Shown here: positions 1-6,087 of the stretch, piece after piece
Numbering within the stretch: position 1 is the first letter of the stretch
Layout of the letters: each line of letters begins with the position of its first letter
Assembly (NCBI GenBank): GCA_015523135.1
Contig: WAKY01000038.1
Coordinates: 1 to 18,264, forward strand
DNA from: Candidatus Aciduliprofundum sp.
Lineage (GTDB): Archaea > Thermoplasmatota > Thermoplasmata > Thermoplasmatales > Aciduliprofundaceae
DNA: 18,264 nt
Direction of reading: 5' to 3'
Notes under the pieces: generated by a model
Seen by the model: the letters and a program-made list of their open reading frames with translations, nothing else
Told to the model about the DNA's origin: nothing
The model's database searches: none
Program-made: the position numbers and the translations under genes

Positions 1-120
1 GATAATCTGGCTCCGAATGGAAAGCCGAGGGTCTTCATAAACGATGCCCTTTGCGATGGATGCGGAGTTTGCGCCACCGTGTGTCCATTCAACGCCATTG
101 AGAAGAAGGTGATAAAATGA
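1..120 (+). CDS. iorA: Indolepyruvate ferredoxin oxidoreductase, alpha subunit (C-terminal end only)
   Basis: Only the last 39 codons are in the window; the 5' part lies upstream. The visible piece carries a ferredoxin-type 4Fe-4S motif, CDGCGVCATVCP (CX2CX2CX3CP), followed by a short basic tail ending in VIK. This is how the alpha subunit of the archaeal indolepyruvate:ferredoxin oxidoreductase ends, where the C-terminal ferredoxin domain passes electrons from the thiamine diphosphate site to external ferredoxin. The identity rests on this motif plus the directly following iorB, whose ATG overlaps the stop codon in an ATGA. The enzyme oxidatively decarboxylates aryl pyruvates from aromatic amino acids to aryl-CoA in the cytoplasm. 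The fragment alone could belong to another 2-oxoacid oxidoreductase, but the neighbour makes iorA likely. Confidence 0.85.
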   Translation, partial: DNLAPNGKPRVFINDALCDGCGVCATVCPFNAIEKKVIK

Positions 121-698
121 CCACGAGTATCATTTTCGCTGGAGTTGGAGGACAGGGTGTGCTCACGGCATCAAGTATAGTGGGAAAGGCAGCTTTGCTA
201 TCGGGCATAAACGTGGTTATGAGCGAGGTCCATGGCATGGCTCAGCGCGGAGGAATTGTTGTGACTGAGATGAAAATCGGTGATGCGAAGAGCCCCCTCA
301 TTGGCAGGGGAGAGGCGGACATAGTGGTGGGCTTCGAGCCCGTGGAGGCATACAGAGCACTCTCCAAGGTTCATGAGGGGAGCTATGTGATCGTCAACAC
401 CGAGCCGATAATTCCAATAACTGCCTCTCTTGGAGATTCCCCTTACCCAGAGGTAAGTAAGCTTCTGGAGAACATGAAGGGCCTGAATGTCATACCCATA
501 GAGGCAACGGAGATAGCAAGAAGGGCTGGGGATTCCATAACAACAAATATAGTTATGCTAGGTGCCCTCGCAAAACTCCCTATTTTCCCGCTGGAGAAGG
601 AGAAGATAAAGGAGGCAATAAGGCAGAGCATAAGCCCAAGATACCACGAGCTGAATTTCAAGGCATTTGAGATGGGCTACGAGGCTGCAAAGCTTTAA
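117..698 (+). CDS. iorB: Indolepyruvate ferredoxin oxidoreductase, beta subunit
   Basis: This 193-residue protein is the pyruvate-ferredoxin-oxidoreductase gamma-type subunit of the IOR complex. It shows the family's N-terminal glycine-rich signature GVGGQGVLTASS (residues 9-20) and the conserved segment EVHGMAQRGG (37-46), and its length is usual for IorB. It pairs with IorA to convert indolepyruvate, phenylpyruvate and hydroxyphenylpyruvate to the aryl-CoA with ferredoxin reduction, part of amino-acid fermentation. Its ATG overlaps the iorA stop (ATGA), so the two are translationally coupled. Its stop lies in a TTAA that also holds the stop of the convergent gene. Base composition is near 50% G+C, markedly above the genes that follow. 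The family call is firm; substrate preference within the family is inferred from the iorA-iorB pair. Confidence 0.93.
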   Translation: MTTSIIFAGVGGQGVLTASSIVGKAALLSGINVVMSEVHGMAQRGGIVVTEMKIGDAKSPLIGRGEADIVVGFEPVEAYRALSKVHEGSYVIVNTEPIIPITASLGDSPYPEVSKLLENMKGLNVIPIEATEIARRAGDSITTNIVMLGALAKLPIFPLEKEKIKEAIRQSISPRYHELNFKAFEMGYEAAKL

Positions 699-1204
699 TA
701 CCTTTTATATTGTTTTTCTTCCATTTTTCTATCCCATAATAGAAGGATAAATGCTATCACAACGATTATCATACCAAGACAACAAACTCCTCCAGATGCG
801 TAGATGCCATACATAAGGTTGTTCATCAAGCTTTCTTCTGATATAAGAACTGCAACTTCCACGTCAGAATTTCCATCATTCTTTATGAGCAACTTATATT
901 GACCATTTGCGTTGGTTATATTTAAAGAACCTGTGTTTGTGTTATTTTTCTCAAATAGTAATGTGCCGTTGGGCGCATAGAACTCATAAGAGATATTGGA
1001 GGGAGAGCTAATTAAAATCGAATAATTGCCAGTTAAATTGATATAGATGCTTTTAGAAGCTTCAGCTCCAACATTAACAACTTTGACATTCTTAAAACCA
1101 TGGGCATAAAATGCACCCAAGATGATGACTGCACCCACTATTAGAATAACACCTATTAAGAGTAAAATTGTAGCTCTTCGCATAATAAAATATTGGATGC
1201 GCAT
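695..1204 (-). CDS. Two-TM membrane protein with emp24/GOLD-like outer domain
   Basis: This 169-residue protein has a hydrophobic helix near the N terminus (about 10-32), a predicted beta-rich extracytoplasmic domain (about 45-123), a second helix (about 135-156) and a short charged tail. The middle domain follows the GOLD/emp24 pattern: a YxFYAPNGTLLF strand-turn (73-84), then a GQYKLLIKN segment (101-109) and a final VEVAVLI strand (115-121). No cysteines occur in that domain, but there is a CC pair in the second helix. Several N-x-S/T sequons suggest an exported, glycosylated domain. The gene runs convergent to iorB with a 4-base overlap and divergent from the Cas4-like gene. The start is uncertain: the ATG at 1204 and the ATG at 1183 (MRRATILL, a better signal-anchor start) both have a TATA-like element about 25 nt upstream. 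The GOLD assignment is pattern recognition, and the function is unknown. Confidence 0.7.
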   Translation of the reverse strand: MRIQYFIMRRATILLLIGVILIVGAVIILGAFYAHGFKNVKVVNVGAEASKSIYINLTGNYSILISSPSNISYEFYAPNGTLLFEKNNTNTGSLNITNANGQYKLLIKNDGNSDVEVAVLISEESLMNNLMYGIYASGGVCCLGMIIVVIAFILLLWDRKMEEKQYKRY

Positions 1205-1226
1205 ATATTAAGCTTTTTCAAAAGAG

Positions 1227-1234
1227 TTAAATAA
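1227..1234. promoter_or_regulatory. Shared TATA-like element between divergent genes
   Basis: TTAAATAA is an A/T-only element flanked by GAG and CC. Its centre lies about 25 nt upstream of the GTG at 1255 on the plus strand and about 26 nt upstream of the ATG at 1204 on the minus strand. Both distances match an archaeal TATA box placed for leaderless transcripts. It may therefore serve both genes. For the minus gene a second candidate, TAATATA at 1204-1210, would fit the alternative start at 1183. Confidence 0.5.
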
Positions 1235-1254
1235 CCTTTGGGCATATTTCTTTT

Positions 1255-2226
1255 GTGGATTATATTTCTGCAGGAGATATTGAGAAATACTCGTACTGTC
1301 CATTAAGCTGGTGGCTGAGCAGGAATGAGAAGCATACGGAGAATGAAGGAGTTAGAAAGCATAGGGAGATAAGCAAGGGTGCTGCAGATATGAAGAAAAA
1401 ATATACACAGATGAAAGAGTTTGAGAGCATGGCCATTTACTTTTCCATAGGCGCCACAATTATCGCTCTTGTAGGCATATCATTCATCTATACCTCTCCT
1501 CTATTAAGCAAGATGTTCATCCTTTTTTCAATTCTATGGCTAGCATTCTCCTTTTATTTATTATGGAAAGCGGATAAGTATGCCATTATATCTGAGAGAA
1601 AGAATGCAGAGAGAATAATGGTTATTGCTTCAGCAGCAGCAACCACATTCTCAATATTCGCGGTAACATTCATCTTACCTCCAAATTACACCCTTGGCTA
1701 TGTTTTAGAGGTTCTATCCCTCCTATGGCTTGTATTTGCCACATATTTTCTCTATATGGCTATGAAAAAGGACATTCAGTACAATGAGATTAAGAGGAAG
1801 CTTCAACTGCCAGATGGTGAAATAATATACATTGATGATTTGCAAAAGAGTCCTATCTTGAAAAGTGAAAAATACAAAATATGGGGAAGACCTGATTTAC
1901 TCATAAAGAAGGGTGAGGATTACATACCTGTGGAAATAAAAACTGGTAGAGTGCCTAGAGGCCCACATTTTTCGCATATTATGCAGTTAACAGCGTATAT
2001 GGTGCTTGTGGAAGAAAATTATAAAGCTCCCCCATACGGATTACTCAAATACGGCTCAGTTATCTACAAAATTGACTATGAGGCGGATTTAAAAAATATA
2101 ATGCTCCAAAAAGTCAAGGAGATGAGAGAAGTTTTAAAAACTGGAGAAGTGCATAGAAATCATAACAAAGTTGGAAAATGCCTACATTGCTCCCGCAGAG
2201 ATATATGCCCTGAGAGATTAGCTTAG
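1255..2226 (+). CDS. Cas4-like RecB-family nuclease with four inserted membrane helices
   Basis: The two ends of this 323-residue protein match Cas4/RecB-family nucleases: YSYCPLSWWLSR (12-23, with C15), then GRPDLL (D214), PVEIKTGR (E227, K229), QLTAYMVLVEE (Q244, Y248), and a C-terminal CLHCSRRDIC (C309, C312, C318). C15 with the last three cysteines gives the expected 4Fe-4S ligands, and D214/E227/K229 form the PD-(D/E)xK core; H36 could be the N-terminal metal-binding histidine. Cas4 enzymes trim single-stranded ends. The oddity is the stretch from about 59 to 169, which holds four strongly hydrophobic helices (about 59-79, 83-105, 122-142, 147-169), so the nuclease should be tethered to the membrane, probably on the inside. 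The start is a GTG with a TATA element 25 nt upstream. No cas1, cas2 or repeat array is present in the window, so this is a solo Cas4-like gene and a CRISPR role is not supported. Confidence 0.85.
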   Translation: MDYISAGDIEKYSYCPLSWWLSRNEKHTENEGVRKHREISKGAADMKKKYTQMKEFESMAIYFSIGATIIALVGISFIYTSPLLSKMFILFSILWLAFSFYLLWKADKYAIISERKNAERIMVIASAAATTFSIFAVTFILPPNYTLGYVLEVLSLLWLVFATYFLYMAMKKDIQYNEIKRKLQLPDGEIIYIDDLQKSPILKSEKYKIWGRPDLLIKKGEDYIPVEIKTGRVPRGPHFSHIMQLTAYMVLVEENYKAPPYGLLKYGSVIYKIDYEADLKNIMLQKVKEMREVLKTGEVHRNHNKVGKCLHCSRRDICPERLA

Positions 2227-2262
2227 AGGAAAACTTAAAATTGAATGAAGAGATATTTGCCA

Positions 2263-2270
2263 GAGGTGAT
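2263..2270 (+). promoter_or_regulatory. Ribosome binding site deciding the start of the UPF0173 hydrolase
   Basis: GAGGTGAT is a strong match to the archaeal anti-Shine-Dalgarno sequence and lies 4 nt before the ATG at 2275. It favours that ATG over the in-frame ATG at 2245, which has no comparable signal. Confidence 0.65.
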
Positions 2271-2274
2271 GGAA

Positions 2275-2958
2275 ATGAAAGTAACTTGGCTTGGGCACTC
2301 TGCATTTCTAATTGAGGAAGATGGAAAGAAGGTACTAGTAGACCCATTCATAACAGGCAACGATATGGCTTCTATAAAACCAGATGAAATTGATTGTGAT
2401 ATTATCGCTGTGACCCACGGACACGGGGACCATCTTGGAGATGCAATATTCATATCAAAGAGAAAGAATGTTCCAATTGTAGCAATTTATGAATTAGCAC
2501 AATACATATCTTCAAAAGGTGCAGATGCAATCGGAATGAATTTCAGCGGTACATACGAGCACGATGGGATGCGACTAACCATGGTTCCAGCCCTACATTC
2601 TGCGGGAATTACAGAGAGTAACTTCTCCCATGATGGCGGCTTGCCAGCAGGCTTCGTAATTGAGATCAACGGAAAAAAAGTTTATCACGCAGGTGATACA
2701 GGGCTTTTCGGAGATATGAAAATAATAGGTGAAATATACAAGCCAGATGTAGCTCTATTACCCATAGGAGGCTTATTCACAATGGATACAAAACTAGCGG
2801 CAATTGCAGCAAAGTGGATCAAGCCAAAGTATGTTATTCCAATGCACTACAACACCTGGCCTCCAATAAAGGCAGAGCCAGAGGAGATGAGAGAAGAGCT
2901 TGAGAAAGAAGGAATAAAATTAATAATTCTAAAACCTGGGGATAGTTTTTCCTTCTAA
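2275..2958 (+). CDS. UPF0173-type metal-dependent hydrolase (metallo-beta-lactamase fold)
   Basis: This is a cytoplasmic 227-residue protein of the metallo-beta-lactamase superfamily, UPF0173 branch. It begins MKVTWLGHSAFLIE, the usual start of the family. It has the metal-binding motif THGHGDHLGD (H48, H50, D52, H53), a histidine in ALHSAG (H108), HAGDTG with the bridging aspartate (D141) and PMHYNTWP (H191). The full ligand set suggests two metal ions, probably zinc, and an active hydrolase; the substrate is unknown for this branch. I chose the ATG at 2275 because of the GAGGTGAT 4 nt before it and the family N terminus; an in-frame ATG at 2245 would add ten residues. It lies 48 nt after the Cas4-like gene on the same strand and may share its transcript. 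T-runs follow the stop codon. Confidence 0.9.
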   Translation: MKVTWLGHSAFLIEEDGKKVLVDPFITGNDMASIKPDEIDCDIIAVTHGHGDHLGDAIFISKRKNVPIVAIYELAQYISSKGADAIGMNFSGTYEHDGMRLTMVPALHSAGITESNFSHDGGLPAGFVIEINGKKVYHAGDTGLFGDMKIIGEIYKPDVALLPIGGLFTMDTKLAAIAAKWIKPKYVIPMHYNTWPPIKAEPEEMREELEKEGIKLIILKPGDSFSF

Positions 2959-2961
2959 AAT

Positions 2962-2975
2962 TTTTATCTTTTTAA
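2962..2975 (+). terminator. T-rich tract after the hydrolase gene
   Basis: Two runs of five T (ATTTTTATCTTTTTAA) follow the hydrolase stop codon directly. Archaeal polymerases often end at such T-tracts without a hairpin. The same A/T-rich stretch could instead contribute to the promoter of the next gene, so the call is tentative. Confidence 0.35.
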
Positions 2976-2992
2976 GCGAAAATACTTTATTA

Positions 2993-3400
2993 ATGCAGTA
3001 CTTCCTCTTTTTAATGTCATGGAGTAAAATGAGGGAATACATATTACACATAAGCCTTGCATTGTTCGTTTTAGGGTTGTACTGGACGATAACCGGCGGG
3101 TACTGGGTACTACAATCCACGGGATTCATAGGTAAAGACCCGGGAATGGATTATTTAACAGCTTGGGCTGGTGATTGGAACTACTGGTTTTTGATAATAG
3201 GTGTATCTATAGCCATAGGTGGAGGCTGGTATGTATTTGACACTCTCAGAAAAAGGCTAAAATTTGAAGAGTACATAAACTCTGAAAGCAAGAGGGAATT
3301 TGTAAACAATCTAAGGGAACTGGAAGAAATTTCTTACAAGTTAGGTGAGAAGTATCAAAAAAGGTTAGAAGAGAAGAAGAGAAAATGGAAGGTAAAGTAA
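2993..3400 (+). CDS. Small two-TM protein with charged coiled-coil tail
   Basis: I do not recognise the family of this protein of up to 135 residues. It has two hydrophobic helices (about 16-33 and 64-84) joined by a tryptophan- and glycine-rich loop (TITGGYWVLQSTGF, DWNYW), followed by about 50 highly charged residues with a coiled-coil look that end in a lysine-rich stretch, probably cytoplasmic. Three in-frame ATGs are possible: 2993, 3014 and 3029. The one at 3029 has GGAG four bases upstream, and the one at 3014 has an A/T-rich element (CTTTATTA) about 27 nt upstream, so the true protein may be 123 to 135 residues. Its end overlaps the next gene by 16 nt in another frame, which indicates an operon and perhaps a shared role at the membrane. 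Confidence 0.65.
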   Translation: MQYFLFLMSWSKMREYILHISLALFVLGLYWTITGGYWVLQSTGFIGKDPGMDYLTAWAGDWNYWFLIIGVSIAIGGGWYVFDTLRKRLKFEEYINSESKREFVNNLRELEEISYKLGEKYQKRLEEKKRKWKVK

Positions 3401-5223
3401 TCATATTACTCTTAATTCTTGTTATTCTTCTTATTCCATACTCTCAAGGAGAATATAATGAGAATGAAAAGCAGCATCTTTTAATTTATGAAGCAAGTCC
3501 ATATTCTTACCCTAGAACAAATATGGAATATGTTTGCATTATAAATCCCTCAAATACAAGGGTTAATTTAGATAGTTATTATATCACCGATTTTGAAGGA
3601 AAGTTGATTCTTCATGGCTCTATAGCACCTAATTCAAAGCTCTACATAGCTCAAAATTCTTCATCTTTCTTTCATTTTATGGGTTTCTACCCAAATTACA
3701 CATACTCTCAATTCAAAGAGGGAAGATTCTCCTTAGCAAATAAAGGGGACGAAATTGCTCTTTACAATAATTCTCAAATGGTGGATATTGTAATTTATGG
3801 CAACTCAAAATACAATGGAACGGGATGGAGTGGCAAACCTTTAAAGCTCTCAGAAGGACATCTCTTGAGAAGGATAAATCTTGTAGATACAAATAGCTCA
3901 AAGGATTGGAGCACATATCATGTAATAGGACAGAGTGATTTCAAACCTAAAGATTTTAAAGCCTCTTTAGAGATATTCCCTTACCCGGATAAATGGAGAG
4001 AAGTTTTGAGATTTACAAATGATGCAAAAACCAAAATCCTCATTGAATCTTACACCATGGATAGCATCGCTCTTGAAAATGTCCTTGAAGAAAAATTAAA
4101 AAGTGGAGTTAATGTCACTATGCTATTGGATGGCTCTCCAATTGGTGGCATCAAAGATTCAGAAAAATATGTCTTGCAGAAATTATATGAAGAGGGTGCA
4201 AACATAAAATTCATGATAAATGAACCATCCCAAGGAATATATGATAGATACACATTCTTGCATGCAAAATTCATAGTAGTTGATGATAAAAAGGTGTTGA
4301 TCTCAACGGAGAATTTTGGAGATTCGTCCCTATCACCTTGCGGAAACAGGGGATATGGAGTAATTGTTAGAAACAAAGAATTTGCGGAGTATATGGAAAA
4401 AATATTTTACGATGATTCTAAAAATGTTGAAGATATAGATAATTATTCTGGCTCTTTTCAAAATGCAAGCCAAAATGAAAATAGGATAGAATTAAGAAGG
4501 GAAGTATTTGAAAGCGTAAATCTCACTGCTTACATAGAACCAGTAATTGCTCCAGATTTTTCCTATACACTCTTTAAAGATTTTATATCAGAACAAAGGG
4601 AGTTAAGAATAGAGGCACTATACGTAGACAATGATGTTTGGAACATGGTTAAAAACAAAACATCCTATGCTTTAGCTCAATACAAAAGAAATAGTGAGAA
4701 TGTGCGTTTATTTGATGGCTACGAGCACTACATCCCATATCTGCATGCTAAACTCATTATAGGCGACTCTTCTGCACTCCTTGGAAGCATGAATTTTGGA
4801 ATATCTTCTATGCTTAGAAACAGGGAGGTATCTTTGATTATAAAGAGCAAAGAAGCTACAAATTACCTGTCAAGGATATTTGATTACGATTGGGATGGAG
4901 CGTATGAGCCCATAATATTCGGTCATATAAGTGAAGAGAGAAATGAGCTTACAATAGATTTATCAAAGAGCGTTGGAAATATAAAAGAGTACATAGTTTA
5001 TGTGGATGGAAAGAAAATTTATGAAGGAAATAACCAAATTATTCACATAAAATTGGGGCACGGAGAGTATAAGATAAAAATCGTTGCCATCGATTACTGG
5101 GGAAATAAAGCAAGTGTGGAGAAAAATGTGAAAATTGAAGGAAGTACGATTGATCCAAGGGTTATAATATTTTTAGTATTTCTTGCATTCTTCCTTTATG
5201 AAGTTTGGAAGCACCATAGATGA
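3385..5223 (+). CDS. Exported lamin-tail domain / phospholipase D-superfamily enzyme, membrane-anchored
   Basis: This 612-residue protein starts with a signal peptide or anchor (residues 4-19). A lamin-tail (LTD) domain follows at about 30-180, recognisable from EYVCIINPSN and FSLANKGDEIALYNNSQMVD. Two phospholipase D-type halves come next. The first has H293-x-K295-x4-D300 followed by STEN (N310); the second has H454-x-K456-x4-D461 followed by GSMN (N470). Both HKD motifs are complete, so one composite active site is expected. A beta-rich domain at about 515-585 and a C-terminal helix (592-606) with a basic end anchor it, placing the enzyme outside the cell. The superfamily includes phospholipases, phosphatidyltransferases and Nuc-type nucleases; LTDs are often joined to secreted nucleases, so DNA or phospholipid are the likeliest substrates. 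The gene overlaps the preceding one by 16 nt and the tail of convergent speE by 51 nt. Confidence 0.88.
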   Translation: MEGKVIILLLILVILLIPYSQGEYNENEKQHLLIYEASPYSYPRTNMEYVCIINPSNTRVNLDSYYITDFEGKLILHGSIAPNSKLYIAQNSSSFFHFMGFYPNYTYSQFKEGRFSLANKGDEIALYNNSQMVDIVIYGNSKYNGTGWSGKPLKLSEGHLLRRINLVDTNSSKDWSTYHVIGQSDFKPKDFKASLEIFPYPDKWREVLRFTNDAKTKILIESYTMDSIALENVLEEKLKSGVNVTMLLDGSPIGGIKDSEKYVLQKLYEEGANIKFMINEPSQGIYDRYTFLHAKFIVVDDKKVLISTENFGDSSLSPCGNRGYGVIVRNKEFAEYMEKIFYDDSKNVEDIDNYSGSFQNASQNENRIELRREVFESVNLTAYIEPVIAPDFSYTLFKDFISEQRELRIEALYVDNDVWNMVKNKTSYALAQYKRNSENVRLFDGYEHYIPYLHAKLIIGDSSALLGSMNFGISSMLRNREVSLIIKSKEATNYLSRIFDYDWDGAYEPIIFGHISEERNELTIDLSKSVGNIKEYIVYVDGKKIYEGNNQIIHIKLGHGEYKIKIVAIDYWGNKASVEKNVKIEGSTIDPRVIIFLVFLAFFLYEVWKHHR

Positions 5224-5988
5224 ATAATAAATATCTTCGTTGAAATACTTAGTTTTAAAATTCAAATGTCTTCTAAGCTTTATTTCCTCATCACTCGCCA
5301 TAACAAAGCTCCACATACCGCTGGGATAAGTTGGTATATATGCAAGATATATCTTCACATGCTCAAAAATTTTGCTTAAAATGCTTTTAACTTTACATAC
5401 CTCTTCAGGATGGTAAAATGGCGTTCCGCACTGCTGCGATATAATCCCACCTTCAGCAAGGGCTTTTTTCATGTTCTTATAAAATTCCTCCGTAAATAGG
5501 CCCTCAGCTGGGCCAACAGGGTCGGTGGAATCAATTATTATAACATCAAAATCCTTGTTCTTCTTTACAAATTCTATTCCATCTTCTATATGCAAATGCA
5601 ACTTAGGATTTTCATAACTTGATGCAACGCTTGGCAAATATTTTCTGGCAATTTTAACAACTTCCTCGTCAATTTCAACCAGATGTACCTCCTCCATTTT
5701 ATGCTTTAAAACTTCTCTCGCAGCACCACCATCTCCTCCTCCAATAATTAATACCTTTTTGGGAGCTTTATGAGTTAGCAACGGTGGATGTACTATCATC
5801 TCATGATATATGTATTCATCGCGCTCGGTCATTTGCACGGTTCCATCTATAACAAGCAATTTTCCATACTCATAGGTGTCTAAGAGATGAATATCTTGAT
5901 ACTTAGAGCGTACATGCTCAATTTCCTCTTTTATTCTGAATGCAAGCTTTATGTTTGAGGTATGCATTTCCGAGTACCAGAACTCCAT
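5173..5988 (-). CDS. speE: Spermidine synthase family aminopropyltransferase
   Basis: This 271-residue cytoplasmic enzyme transfers the aminopropyl group of decarboxylated S-adenosylmethionine to a diamine. Visible signatures are SKYQDI (28-33), GTVQMTERDEYIYHEM (49-64), the Rossmann loop GGGDGG (83-88), the acidic LVEID (103-107) that holds the cosubstrate, and DSTDPVGPAEGLF (153-165) with the catalytic aspartates D153 and D156. Length and motif order are those of SpeE. In thermophilic archaea such enzymes often prefer agmatine or act on several amines, making N1-aminopropylagmatine on the way to spermidine; sequence alone does not settle this. The ATG at 5988 has TTTAAAAT about 27 nt upstream, so a leaderless transcript is likely. 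Its 3' end lies antisense to the last 51 nt of the PLD gene. Confidence 0.93.
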   Translation of the reverse strand: MEFWYSEMHTSNIKLAFRIKEEIEHVRSKYQDIHLLDTYEYGKLLVIDGTVQMTERDEYIYHEMIVHPPLLTHKAPKKVLIIGGGDGGAAREVLKHKMEEVHLVEIDEEVVKIARKYLPSVASSYENPKLHLHIEDGIEFVKKNKDFDVIIIDSTDPVGPAEGLFTEEFYKNMKKALAEGGIISQQCGTPFYHPEEVCKVKSILSKIFEHVKIYLAYIPTYPSGMWSFVMASDEEIKLRRHLNFKTKYFNEDIYYSSMVLPNFIKEECKKY

Positions 5989-6011
5989 AATTGAGGCAAA
6001 ATTACCAGCTA

Positions 6012-6019
6012 TTTTAAAC
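6012..6019 (-). promoter_or_regulatory. TATA box of speE
   Basis: On the minus strand the sequence reads ATTTTAAAATAGC-like with a TTTAAAAT core centred about 27 nt before the speE ATG. That spacing fits a leaderless archaeal transcript starting at or next to the start codon. Confidence 0.55.
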
Positions 6020-6042
6020 TTTTGCGAAGAATTACAATAACT

Positions 6043-6050
6043 TTTTTATA
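6043..6050 (+). promoter_or_regulatory. TATA box of the aglB operon
   Basis: TTTTTATA lies about 40 nt before the aglB ATG. A start site about 25 nt downstream would leave a short leader of roughly 15 nt, which contains the ribosome binding site at 6077-6082. The 99-base gap holding this and the speE promoter shows no other signal. Confidence 0.5.
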
Positions 6051-6076
6051 GGAAATGCAATATCGCTACCCACAAC

Positions 6077-6082
6077 GGTGAT
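6077..6082 (+). promoter_or_regulatory. Ribosome binding site of aglB
   Basis: GGTGAT matches the archaeal Shine-Dalgarno core and lies 5 nt before the ATG at 6088. It supports that start and shows that, unlike many neighbours, aglB has a leader. Confidence 0.6.
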
Positions 6083-6087
6083 GTAGC

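Noticed and set aside
1255..2226. CRISPR-Cas locus suggested by the Cas4-like gene
   Set aside because: I saw no direct repeats with spacers and no cas1, cas2 or effector genes in the window.
2245..2274. In-frame ATG giving ten extra residues on the UPF0173 hydrolase
   Set aside because: The GAGGTGAT site points to 2275 and the family N terminus starts there with MKVTWLGHSAF.
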